Shown: one piece after another, positions 1 to 6,313 of the stretch
Layout: every line of letters begins with the position of its first letter
Numbering within the stretch: the stretch's first letter is position 1
Origin: Gammaproteobacteria bacterium
GTDB taxonomy: Bacteria; Pseudomonadota; Gammaproteobacteria; Arenicellales; JAHEKD01
Reading direction: 5' to 3'
NCBI GenBank assembly: GCA_024638545.1
Contig: JAHEKD010000017.1
Coordinates: forward strand, 1 to 13,354
DNA: 13,354 bases
Notes under the pieces: model-generated
What the model was told of the DNA's origin: nothing
Databases searched by the model: none
Seen by the model: the letters and a program-made list of their open reading frames with translations, nothing else
Made by a program: the position numbers and the translations under genes

Positions 1-256
1 CGGACAAACTGATATAGGCAAAGGAGAATGCGGCGGCATAAACAAAAAGTGCCAGCGCAGAGAACCAGTTACCTTCATTAACTGATTTACCATAGTAGAG
101 CCGCACGATCAGCCACAACGTGATCGCGCCTGAAAGCAGCCGCACGGCTGTAAAACTTGCCGCATCAATCGTGGTGTGGGCCAGTGCCGCTCGGCACAAC
201 AGCGAATTACCCGCAAAAGCCATCATTGCCAGTGCAGTAAAGATCACAGATTTCAC
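1..256 (-). CDS. EamA/DMT-family membrane transporter, N-terminal part (runs off left edge)
   Basis: The minus strand reads into the window edge as a hydrophobic protein with the N-terminal look of the drug/metabolite transporter (EamA) superfamily. A first membrane helix (FTALAMMAFAGNSLLCRAAL) is followed by the family-type stretch 'DAASFTAVRLLSGAITLWLIV' in the second helix, a short polar loop with YYGKSVNEG, and the start of a third helix. About 85 codons are present; the remaining membrane segments of a normal protein of about 290 residues lie outside. No ATG is in frame at the start: GTG at 256 is preferred because it directly precedes the first helix, and TTG at 268 is an alternative. 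Neither has a convincing SD. Substrate cannot be predicted. It is the last visible gene of a minus-strand series containing a second EamA gene. Confidence 0.75.
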   Translation of the reverse strand, partial: MKSVIFTALAMMAFAGNSLLCRAALAHTTIDAASFTAVRLLSGAITLWLIVRLYYGKSVNEGNWFSALALFVYAAAFSFAYISLS

Positions 257-319
257 TTGCTTATTCAAATTTTGCCAGGATGAAAAATATTGCGACTATC
301 ATTTGGCCGGCCGGTAAAC

Positions 320-831
320 TCATTTCCACCAGAACACCCGATCCCAAAATGGACAATTATCAAAATCACCGTGCCTTTGTGGCCAGCATTTTTCACGCTT
401 GTGACTCTTATCAGGATAGCCAAACAGTTTGACATGAACCCTTGGCCTGAGGGAAGGCGGAAATCGGGAAATCGCCCAGGTAAAATTTGTGCTGCGGGTG
501 AACAGACCGCCATGGATAAATAATATGATCTCTTTTATCTGTTGATCAGATAGTATTGTTTCAAAAATGCGGCTGCTATGTTCAGGATACGGATCATGCG
601 GAGATTGCGCTTTAGTTTTCGCATTTAACTGCTGAGCATAACGCGGCTCACCCGAATATGGATCAAATTCTGACTGGCCCTTTATGTCCAGATAGTTGCC
701 CTCACGATCGACATTTATCATGTGTGGCACCAGCTGCTGCGAACCGTGAAATACCTTATCGAACAGGCTGTTGATGTAAAGCAGACACACAGCAGCAAAA
801 AGAATTTGATTAAGCTTCGATGACAGCGCAT
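320..831 (-). pseudogene. Frameshifted and truncated exported alpha/beta-hydrolase-like protein
   Basis: An open frame from about 790 down to the stop at 320 encodes some 156 residues (GTG first codon) with 'DREGNYLDIKGQSEFDPYSG' near the N-terminus and 'EIILFIHGGL' about 95 residues in; ILFIHGG resembles the strand and oxyanion HGG turn of alpha/beta hydrolases. In this frame there is no ATG. An ATG at 831 in the neighbouring frame opens a basic n-region and hydrophobic core (MRCHRSLIKFFLLLCVCFTS) ending in a lipobox-like STAC, but stops at 718. Restoring one base, for example in the T5 run at 797-801, would join the two. After HGG the sequence is short, Trp/Arg/Lys-rich, and has no GxSxG nucleophile elbow, so the catalytic part appears lost. 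The gene follows gluQRS by 53 bp. Calling it a pseudogene is inference; a sequencing error is possible for the 5' shift. Confidence 0.5.
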
Positions 832-884
832 GATATTTCCGGTATTTTTGATTTGGCTCAGTATGTTTTTATTTTAATTGACGC

Positions 885-1817
885 TCAGCTCCCTCCAAGC
901 AATGATTTAAAACTGCGTTGGGTCAAAAAAGAGAGTAAATCAGCTGGAGTATACGGGCGATTTTCATTTACCAACCCACAGCTAAAAGCAAGTTCGCCTA
1001 CGATCTGCTGCGCCCCAATGCCTGCAAGGCGCAATGCCCCAACTGAATCCGACCCGTCTCGTTTTGACATGCGCTTGCCGTTTTTATCATTCATCAAACC
1101 AACGTGCCAGAATCGGGGTGCCGGTGCCCCTAATGCCTTGAACAACGCGATTTGCCTGCAGGTTGAATCCAGCAGATCCTCGCCTCTTAATACATCGGTA
1201 ACCGCCATTGCTGCATCGTCAACCACCACTGCAAGTTGATAGGCAAATAGGCCGTCACTTCTGCGCAATACAAAATCACCTACATCACAAGCCAGATTCT
1301 GCCTGACCTCACCCATCAGCATATCCTTGAAGCTAACGGTCTCATTATTGACTATAAAGCGCCATGCCGGTTTTCGTCCTTCTATTTCCGATTCATTATG
1401 CGGTGACATATTTTCGTATCGACGACGACAGGTACCCGGGTAAACCGGCATTGGACCATGCGGCGCACTTGCGGCCTGACGAATATCATTGCGGGAACAG
1501 AAACAAGGATAAACCAGCCCTCTTGAATATAAATAATCCAGCGCACGCTGATAATATGTTGTCCGATTCGACTGACAATATGGATCCCGGGCGGTGATTG
1601 TAATCGGACCCTCATCCCAATCCAGGCCCAGCCAGCAAAGATCATCAATAATCTGCTTTGCACTGCCAGCTTTGACTCTGGGGATATCCAGATCCTCAAT
1701 GCGCATGATGAATTTCGCACCGTAAAGCCTTGCCTGCAGCCAGGCAAGAAGTGCGGTACGTAAATTCCCCAGATGCAGCGGGCCCGTCGGGCTGGGTGCA
1801 TAACGGCTGACACGCAT
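885..1817 (-). CDS. gluQ: Glutamyl-Q tRNA(Asp) synthetase
   Basis: A 310-residue paralogue of the glutamyl-tRNA synthetase catalytic domain without the anticodon-binding domain. In the characterised family it activates glutamate without tRNA and transfers it to queuosine-34 of tRNA-Asp in the cytoplasm. Visible motifs: RYAPSPTGPLHLGN (residues 5-18, with HLGN as the HIGH signature), MRIEDLD (38-44), the zinc ligands Cys105, Cys107, Tyr126 and Cys130 (CFC then YPGTC), AYQLAVVVDD (192-201), RGEDLL (211-216) and KRMSKRDG (248-255) as the KMSKS loop. Length matches the family (about 290-310). ATG at 1817 shares one base with the upstream transporter stop (TGATG) and has no good SD, which suggests translational coupling. 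In many gammaproteobacteria gluQRS follows dksA; here no dksA is seen. Confidence 0.95.
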   Translation of the reverse strand: MRVSRYAPSPTGPLHLGNLRTALLAWLQARLYGAKFIMRIEDLDIPRVKAGSAKQIIDDLCWLGLDWDEGPITITARDPYCQSNRTTYYQRALDYLYSRGLVYPCFCSRNDIRQAASAPHGPMPVYPGTCRRRYENMSPHNESEIEGRKPAWRFIVNNETVSFKDMLMGEVRQNLACDVGDFVLRRSDGLFAYQLAVVVDDAAMAVTDVLRGEDLLDSTCRQIALFKALGAPAPRFWHVGLMNDKNGKRMSKRDGSDSVGALRLAGIGAQQIVGELAFSCGLVNENRPYTPADLLSFLTQRSFKSLLGGS

Positions 1818-2251
1818 CAGCGGATATGCTGCCGCATACGGCCGTCAATCACCACTAAACCCGCGAAAATCAGGCACATTCCGGCGAGTGCGTTAATTGA
1901 TAATGTTTCATCTAAAAATGTCACACCTAATAAAATAGCGCTAATGGGTATTAAAAAAGCAACCAGGGTTATATTGGTGGCACCCGCCTGAGCCAGAATT
2001 CTGATGAGCAAAAACGGGATGACGTTATTAATAGCTGCCATAATCATGAGGTTTTTCACCTGCATAGCGTTAAGACTGACAGGCGTGTGAGTAACACATA
2101 TATAGAGCCACAATAATATTGCGGCAAGGCAGACTCTGGCTGTGACTATTTGCAGTGGCTGTAACTGCCTTAACGCAATTTCATTGAACATAAACGAGCC
2201 TCCCCAGAAAACTGATAATAGAATCAACAATGCCCAGAGTTTTAGCGACAT
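1817..2251 (-). CDS. Half-length EamA-type transporter, probable internal in-frame deletion
   Basis: A 144-residue hydrophobic protein from ATG 2251 (a TTG 12 codons upstream is possible). The N-terminus (LWALLILLSVFWGGSFMF, then TARVCLAAILLWLYI, then AAINNVIPF) resembles the first EamA repeat of full-length DMT proteins. The C-terminus (RILAQAGATNITLVAFLIP, LLGVTFLDETLS, LAGMCLIFAGLVVIDGR) resembles the end of the second repeat. From family memory, the 'NNVIPF' region and the 'AGATN...FLIP...AIDGR' region are normally about 130 residues apart. Here they are fused near 1997-2020, so about half the usual ten helices are missing while the frame stays open. It may be a non-functional deletion allele, a real small transporter, or an assembly collapse. 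Its stop overlaps the gluQRS start, so it may persist as a translation leader for gluQRS. Confidence 0.7.
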   Translation of the reverse strand: MSLKLWALLILLSVFWGGSFMFNEIALRQLQPLQIVTARVCLAAILLWLYICVTHTPVSLNAMQVKNLMIMAAINNVIPFLLIRILAQAGATNITLVAFLIPISAILLGVTFLDETLSINALAGMCLIFAGLVVIDGRMRQHIR

Positions 2252-2320
2252 GGCATCAGCAACAGTTATCTCTATCTGTCTTCTCAAACCAGAGGGCGCA
2301 TTCCAGTTCCCCTGCAGGTT

Positions 2321-3106
2321 TCACAAGGTTCCAGGATAGGCACCGCCATCAATAACAATATTCTGCGCAGTAATATAAGCAGCCTGCCGGCTGCACAAAA
2401 AGGCGCAAAGTTGACCAAACTCCATCGGATCGCCAAATCGCTTTACCGGCACACTTAAGCGCCGCATTTCGCTCGCCTGCTCGATTGTTTTTCCGGTTGA
2501 GGTGGCAACGTATTTCATCACTGAAGGCAATCTGTCGGTTGCAAAAATTCCAGGCAGCAGATTATTGACGGTAACGCCATCAGCGGCTACTTCCCTGGAC
2601 AAACCTGCAATAAATCCGGTTAAGCCGGCACGCGCGCCGTTTGAGAGTCCCAGGCTGGCGATGGGCGCTTTGACTGCCGCCGAGGTGATGTTCACAATAC
2701 GCCCAAAGCCCTTTTCGGCCATGCCGTCAACTGTAGCCTTGATCAGGCTGATCGGCGTCAGCATATTGTTATTTAAGGCACTTTGCCAATCTTGCTGGTC
2801 CCAGTCGCGAAAGTTACCGGGGGGAGGCCCACCCGCATTATTGACCAGAATATCCGGATTGGGACACGCTTCGAGCAAGGCTTTTCGACCTTCAGCTGTC
2901 GTTATGTCAGCACAAACCGACTCGATCCCCACTCCTGAAGGAGCAAGCTTAATTAATTCGTCCCTGGTCTGATCCAGCGCCGCCCGGGTTCTGCCATTTA
3001 TAATGATGTTGACACCTTCCTGTGCCAGCGATAGTGCGCATGCTCTGCCAAGGCCCTTACTTGAGGCGCAGACGATCGCAGTCTTGCCTTTTATTCCTAA
3101 ATCCAT
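2321..3106 (-). CDS. SDR-family protein with atypical active site
   Basis: A 261-residue Rossmann-fold protein of the short-chain dehydrogenase/reductase superfamily, closest in look to 3-oxoacyl-ACP reductase-like members. The nucleotide loop is CASSKGLGRA (13-22), a variant of TGxxxGxG; NGRTR (37-41) suggests NADP(H) preference; ADI (66-68), NNAGGPPP (89-96), VNITSAA (138-144) and PGIFATDR (185-192) are in order, and the C-terminus IDGGAYPG (252-259) is typical. The catalytic Ser is at 142, but 13 residues on, where Tyr is expected, stands Ser155, and the expected Lys159 is Arg (SNGAR). A subgroup of SDR proteins with an LSN..R motif shares this, so it is probably not a sequencing error; its reaction is unknown to me. 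ATG at 3106 has GGA seven bases upstream. It is divergent from pxpA. Confidence 0.88.
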   Translation of the reverse strand: MDLGIKGKTAIVCASSKGLGRACALSLAQEGVNIIINGRTRAALDQTRDELIKLAPSGVGIESVCADITTAEGRKALLEACPNPDILVNNAGGPPPGNFRDWDQQDWQSALNNNMLTPISLIKATVDGMAEKGFGRIVNITSAAVKAPIASLGLSNGARAGLTGFIAGLSREVAADGVTVNNLLPGIFATDRLPSVMKYVATSTGKTIEQASEMRRLSVPVKRFGDPMEFGQLCAFLCSRQAAYITAQNIVIDGGAYPGTL

Positions 3107-3117
3107 TTTGAGTTCCA

Positions 3118-3146
3118 GCTATAATTTGAAATGTTTCAATAGTAAA
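3118..3146 (-). promoter_or_regulatory. Candidate promoter of the SDR gene with operator-like palindrome in the spacer
   Basis: On the minus strand TTTACT (3146-3141) and TATAGC (3123-3118) are separated by 17 bp, each matching four of six sigma-70 consensus bases. The spacer holds the perfect inverted repeat TTGAAATGTTTCAA (3126-3139, 6-bp arms around two bases), placed where a repressor would block polymerase. The expected start is near 3111, five bases upstream of the ATG at 3106, an unusually short leader; that lowers confidence. Confidence 0.4.
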
Positions 3147-3157
3147 CCCTAAGGCAC

Positions 3158-3176
3158 CTGTGAACAAACATCACAG
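3158..3176. promoter_or_regulatory. Inverted repeat in the divergent SDR/pxpA intergenic region
   Basis: CTGTGAACAAACATCACAG has perfect 6-bp arms (CTGTGA/TCACAG) around seven bases. It resembles a CRP site (TGTGA-N6-TCACA) but the centre is one base longer than consensus. It lies roughly 50 bp upstream of both candidate transcription starts, so one dimeric regulator could act on both genes. A wider inverted pair, AGTAAAC at 3141-3147 and GTTTACT at 3185-3191, is centred within one base of the same point. Confidence 0.4.
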
Positions 3177-3182
3177 CAACTA

Positions 3183-3210
3183 TTGTTTACTTACGCTATG
3201 ATAATAATGT
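3183..3210 (+). promoter_or_regulatory. Weak candidate promoter of the pxpABC operon
   Basis: TTGTTT (3183-3188) and TAATGT (3205-3210) are 16 bp apart in an A/T-rich stretch. The start site would fall near 3217, leaving about 13 bases before the ATG at 3230, just enough for the GAGG at 3221-3224. The match is modest and other -10-like boxes (TATGAT at 3197-3202) overlap, so exact placement is uncertain. Confidence 0.3.
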
Positions 3211-3229
3211 ATGGAATAATGAGGTAATT

Positions 3230-3961
3230 ATGAAACTCAATTGCGACATGGGTGAAAGCTTTGGACCCTGGCCGATGGGTAATGATGAACAGGTAATGCC
3301 CTATCTCAATATGGCAAACATAGCCTGTGGGTTTCATGCGTCAGACCCGGTCAATATGGATATCACCATAAAGCTTGCGCTAAAGTATAGCGTTGAAATT
3401 GGTGCTCACCCCGGATACCCGGATCTGGTCGGGTTTGGACGCAGGTCAATGAAATGCAGCCTTGATGAAATCAGGAAAATGGTTATCTACCAGACCGGTG
3501 CTCTGCAGGCGCTGTGTCAGTCAAACGGCACTGACCTGACTTATGTGAAGCCTCACGGCATGCTCAACAATGACATGATGCGTGATGATGATTTGATTGA
3601 GTCAATCATGCAGGCAATATCGGACTACAACAGAGAACTAGACTTCATGATTGTCGCCACGCCGCGCTGGCAGCACCACCACGAGATAGCAAAAAAATAT
3701 GGCATTAACTTACTCTACGAAGCCTTTGCCGACAGGCTCTATGATGATGACGGTCAGCTCACGCCCCGGGCCGTCGAAAATGCCGTTCATGATCATCCGG
3801 CGACCATCACTGAGCAGGTCAAGCATTTCAAAGAAGGTTTCGTGATTACGCGCTCGGGCAAGGAAATTGATATTCATGCTGACTGTGTCTGCATCCATGG
3901 TGACAACAGCGCCTCAATTCAGGCTGCACCGCAAATTCAGGAACTCCTGGTGAGAGTGTAG
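3230..3961 (+). CDS. pxpA: 5-oxoprolinase subunit A (LamB/YcsF family)
   Basis: A 243-residue cytoplasmic protein of the LamB/YcsF family. With PxpB and PxpC it forms the ATP-dependent prokaryotic 5-oxoprolinase that converts 5-oxo-L-proline, a spontaneous cyclisation product of glutamine and glutamate, to L-glutamate. Family signatures run through the protein: LNCDMGESFG (3-12), NIACGFHASDP (30-40), GAHPGYPDLVGFGRR (58-72), YQTGAL (87-92), VKPHGML (106-112), EAFADRLYDDDGQLTPR and a C-terminal CIHGD. Two positions differ from the consensus I know: HASDP instead of HAGDP, and KPHGMLNN instead of KPHGALYN. Length equals the usual 244-255. The start is well supported by GAGG five bases before the ATG. 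It is first in the operon. Confidence 0.95.
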   Translation: MKLNCDMGESFGPWPMGNDEQVMPYLNMANIACGFHASDPVNMDITIKLALKYSVEIGAHPGYPDLVGFGRRSMKCSLDEIRKMVIYQTGALQALCQSNGTDLTYVKPHGMLNNDMMRDDDLIESIMQAISDYNRELDFMIVATPRWQHHHEIAKKYGINLLYEAFADRLYDDDGQLTPRAVENAVHDHPATITEQVKHFKEGFVITRSGKEIDIHADCVCIHGDNSASIQAAPQIQELLVRV

Positions 3962-3989
3962 ACGCATTCGTTAACCAGGTTACACCATA

Positions 3990-4682
3990 ATGAGCGAATT
4001 TCCGCAAATCAACCAGGTGAATGAAAATTCATTCATTATTTATTTCACTGATGATTTTGATATCCAGATGCCGGCCTATATTGCCAGTGTAATTCACCAG
4101 ATCGACACATGGCCAGTCAACATGATCACTGACCTGACGCCCTCTTACACAAGCCTGCTGGTTACTTTTAATGTATTGCTGATCAGCAGCGATAAGATTC
4201 GGCAAAAATTGTCGAAGGTTATACATAATACCGCCTGTAAGGATATAAAAAGCCGGGGAAAACTGGTTGAAATTCCAGTTTACTATTCACCTGAAAGCGG
4301 ACTCGACCTGATTGATACGGCCGAATTGATCGGCGTGACAGTGGATGAACTGGTCGCGCTCCATAGTGAACCTGAGTATCTGGTGTTCGCTTTAGGCTTT
4401 ATGCCCGGGTTTGCCTTTATGGGCATCTTGAACAATAAACTGATATTACCCAGGCTGAGTACGCCCAGAACCAGGGTGCCGGCCGGTTCGGTGGCCATTG
4501 CGGAAAAACAAACTGCCGTTTATCCCGAACCAACCCCCGGTGGCTGGCGGCTATTGGGAAAAAGCCCGGCGAAGCTTTTTGATCAGGCTAAAAACCCGCC
4601 TCAGCCTTACCGGATTGGCGATCGGGTCAAATTCAGGCCGATCTCAAAACAACAGTATTTAAGGCTCGGCGGCCAGTTATGA
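3990..4682 (+). CDS. pxpB: 5-oxoprolinase subunit B (KipI family)
   Basis: A 230-residue KipI/AHS1-family protein, the partner of PxpC in the 5-oxoprolinase complex. After a divergent N-terminal half (PSYTSLLVTF at 51-60 matches the family's core strand), the conserved half contains EIPVYY (94-99), a helix with GVTVDELVALHSEPEY (115-130), GFMPGFAFMG (136-145), LPRLSTPRTRVPAGSVAIA (153-171), QTAVYP (174-179) and PTPGGWRLLG (181-190). The start lies 28 bp after pxpA with only a weak AGG upstream, so translation may depend on read-through from pxpA. The stop overlaps the pxpC start by four bases (ATGA). Bacillus KipI also inhibits a sporulation kinase; here the pxpA neighbour favours the oxoprolinase role. 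Confidence 0.94.
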   Translation: MSEFPQINQVNENSFIIYFTDDFDIQMPAYIASVIHQIDTWPVNMITDLTPSYTSLLVTFNVLLISSDKIRQKLSKVIHNTACKDIKSRGKLVEIPVYYSPESGLDLIDTAELIGVTVDELVALHSEPEYLVFALGFMPGFAFMGILNNKLILPRLSTPRTRVPAGSVAIAEKQTAVYPEPTPGGWRLLGKSPAKLFDQAKNPPQPYRIGDRVKFRPISKQQYLRLGGQL

Positions 4683-5605
4683 ACGGCGTTAAAGTCATCA
4701 AGCCCGGTGTTATGGCGACGCTACAGGACTGGGGTCGATACGGTCAACGGGAAAATGGTCTGTCCTCTGGCGGCCCCATGGATGAGCACGCATTTTTATG
4801 GGTTAACCGCCTTTTGGAGAATCCGCCAAATTCCTGCATGATAGAAATTACCATCGGTCTGGCTGCTTTTGAATCCCAGGTCAACACCACGATTGCGGTT
4901 TGCGGGGCCGACATGGGACTCACTATTAACAACAAACCCGCTGCATGCTGGTCAACACATGCTGTGAAGGTGGGTGATAAGATACAGTTCAGCTCAGCGA
5001 GGCAAGGCCTGCGCAGCTATATGGGGATTGCAGGCGGGTTTCAGGTTAAACCTGTGTTCGCCAGCAGTGCCACGGTTGTCCGGGAGCATCTGGGCGGGCT
5101 CAACGGCGAGGCGCTTCAGCATAATGATGTGATCAATGCAGAAAGTACAAAACCGTTGAGCTTTCAGCGACGGGTACCGTTTCAGTTCATTCCCGCTCAT
5201 CAAAAAACAACAACCCTCAGATTCATTCCCGGCTACCAGAGTGATCTATTCGAGGCCTCTCAGCGTGATCTGTTTGTAAACACTATCTATACCGTCAGTA
5301 AGCGACTGGACCGGATGGGTTGCCAGGTGCAGGGTGAAAAAATCCACTTCCAGGGGGCAGGCATAATCTCTGAGGGCATTGCGCTGGGAAGTATCCAGAT
5401 CCCACCCGATGGTCAGCCCATTATCCTCTTAAAAGACAGCGGCAGCATTGGCGGTTATCCAAAGCTGGGCTGCATTGCCCGAATAGACTTAAACAAACTT
5501 GCACAATGCCGTCCCGGCGATCAAATTAAATTTCGAGCGATAGATCAGGCGATCGCGTGCGATGAACTCATTGAGTTTTATGACTTTTTTAAGCTCTCGT
5601 TTTGA
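4679..5605 (+). CDS. pxpC: 5-oxoprolinase subunit C (biotin-dependent carboxyltransferase/KipA family)
   Basis: A 308-residue AHS2/KipA-family protein, close to the usual length of about 310. Conserved blocks include VIKPGVMATLQDWGRYG (6-22), SSGGPMDEHAFLWVNRLLEN (29-48), IEITIG (55-60), CGADMGLTIN (75-84), GLRSYMGIAGG (110-120), ATVVREHLGGL (131-141), RFIPGYQ, VSKRLDRMGCQVQG, and near the end SEGIALGSIQIPPDGQPI with KDSGSIGGYPKLG. The family fold resembles a carboxyltransferase domain (urea carboxylase-like), but with PxpA and PxpB it acts in ATP-dependent ring opening of 5-oxoproline. The ATGA junction with pxpB implies coupled translation and a stoichiometric complex. No transporter gene follows; the next gene (5666-6175) is convergent after 60 bp without a clear terminator. 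Confidence 0.95.
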   Translation: MNGVKVIKPGVMATLQDWGRYGQRENGLSSGGPMDEHAFLWVNRLLENPPNSCMIEITIGLAAFESQVNTTIAVCGADMGLTINNKPAACWSTHAVKVGDKIQFSSARQGLRSYMGIAGGFQVKPVFASSATVVREHLGGLNGEALQHNDVINAESTKPLSFQRRVPFQFIPAHQKTTTLRFIPGYQSDLFEASQRDLFVNTIYTVSKRLDRMGCQVQGEKIHFQGAGIISEGIALGSIQIPPDGQPIILLKDSGSIGGYPKLGCIARIDLNKLAQCRPGDQIKFRAIDQAIACDELIEFYDFFKLSF

Positions 5606-5665
5606 TAGTTACCTTGAACAAATAATATATCCATCGAACGCGGCCTGGCGACACAGCCGTACGCT

Positions 5666-6175
5666 TTATGATTTCGTACAGGTGATGGTGCATTTTGACA
5701 AGGCATGAACTTTCTGGGAAACGCTGCCTACCAAAAGCCTTTTTAGCGGGCCCATCCCGCGACTTCCCATAACAATCATGTCTGCTCCGACTCTGTCAGC
5801 GGTCTCCAGTATCCGGTCAGCAGGGTCCCCACGTTCAATAAATGTATTTATATCTTTAATTCCTTTAAGTTTGGCCTCGCGCACCGCCTCTTCGATTATT
5901 TTTTCACTGATAATGGCATGCATTTTATCGTCAAGACTTGACCTGTTTTGAATAGCCGGTACGGCCGCCAGCGGCACATCAGCAACAACCTCTTCTGGAT
6001 CTATCATGTGTTCAACTTCAGCCATATGAACCAGCTCCTCAGGCACACTGCCAGTATCCAGCACATTCACCAAATTTAGCTGCCCGCCAAAGTGCTTGCA
6101 AATATCGCTAGCATGTAAAAGTGCTTTTTTTGACTGGCTGGATCCATCCAGTGCCACAAGTATGTTCTTAAGCAT
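5666..6175 (-). CDS. Universal stress protein, UspA family
   Basis: A 169-residue single-domain cytoplasmic Usp protein. It starts MLKNILVALDGSSQSKKAL, the usual first strand with Asp10 and Ser12-13. The C-terminal ATP-binding signature GSRGMGPLKRLLVGSVSQKV (137-156) fits GxxGx(9)GS, so it is likely of the nucleotide-binding type (MJ0577-like) rather than the UspA type. It is longer than E. coli UspA (144) because of an insertion at about 45-85 rich in Glu, Val and Pro. Its exact role is unknown; family members respond to starvation and oxidative or respiratory stress. It stands alone, convergent with pxpC, with its own good promoter. Only a weak GAG lies upstream of the ATG. Confidence 0.93.
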   Translation of the reverse strand: MLKNILVALDGSSQSKKALLHASDICKHFGGQLNLVNVLDTGSVPEELVHMAEVEHMIDPEEVVADVPLAAVPAIQNRSSLDDKMHAIISEKIIEEAVREAKLKGIKDINTFIERGDPADRILETADRVGADMIVMGSRGMGPLKRLLVGSVSQKVHALSKCTITCTKS

Positions 6176-6211
6176 GATTAATTTCTCAGCTGAATTATGA
6201 GTTGGAGTACA

Positions 6212-6240
6212 ATTCTACAAAAAAATACGTTAATGATCAA
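6212..6240 (-). promoter_or_regulatory. Sigma-70-type promoter of the universal stress gene
   Basis: On the minus strand TTGATC (6240-6235) and TAGAAT (6217-6212) are separated by exactly 17 bp, matching four and five of six consensus bases. The start would fall near 6205, giving a leader of about 30 bases before the ATG at 6175. This is the best promoter by consensus in the window. Confidence 0.6.
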
Positions 6241-6280
6241 AAAAGGCGGCATACGCAAGTAATCATCAAGTTCATCAATT

Positions 6281-6307
6281 CTTCCGCTGCAGGCTGAATG
6301 GCGGAAG
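6281..6307 (+). promoter_or_regulatory. Hairpin enclosing the ribosome binding site of the small ORF
   Basis: CTTCCGC (6281-6287) and GCGGAAG (6301-6307) form a perfect 7-bp stem, extendable by two G-U pairs. The right arm contains the SD-like GGAAG that lies seven bases before the ATG at 6314. If transcribed on the plus strand, the fold would hide the SD. The structure is seen directly; a regulatory role is inference. Confidence 0.4.
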
Positions 6308-6313
6308 TACAAA

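Noticed and set aside
795..803. Programmed -1 frameshift in the hydrolase-like gene at the TTTTT run
   Set aside because: The run does not form an X XXY YYZ slippery heptamer in the ATG-831 frame and no downstream stimulator is evident; mutation or sequencing error is simpler.
820..1239. Plus-strand open frame of 139 codons opposite the 3' part of gluQRS
   Set aside because: It overlaps a complete, motif-verified synthetase gene; its translation has no recognisable domain.
2252..2287. TTG at 2287 as the start of the EamA-type gene
   Set aside because: It adds a charged 12-residue extension not expected before the first helix; ATG at 2251 gives the normal family N-terminus.
3158..3176. Calling CTGTGAACAAACATCACAG a definite CRP site
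   Set aside because: The spacer is seven bases rather than six and no crp or related gene is in view; kept only as an inverted repeat.
5606..5665. Possible bidirectional terminator between the convergent pxpC and universal stress genes
   Set aside because: Only 4- to 5-bp stems with long loops (CGGC/GCCG, GTACG/CGTAC) and no U-tract; too weak to call.
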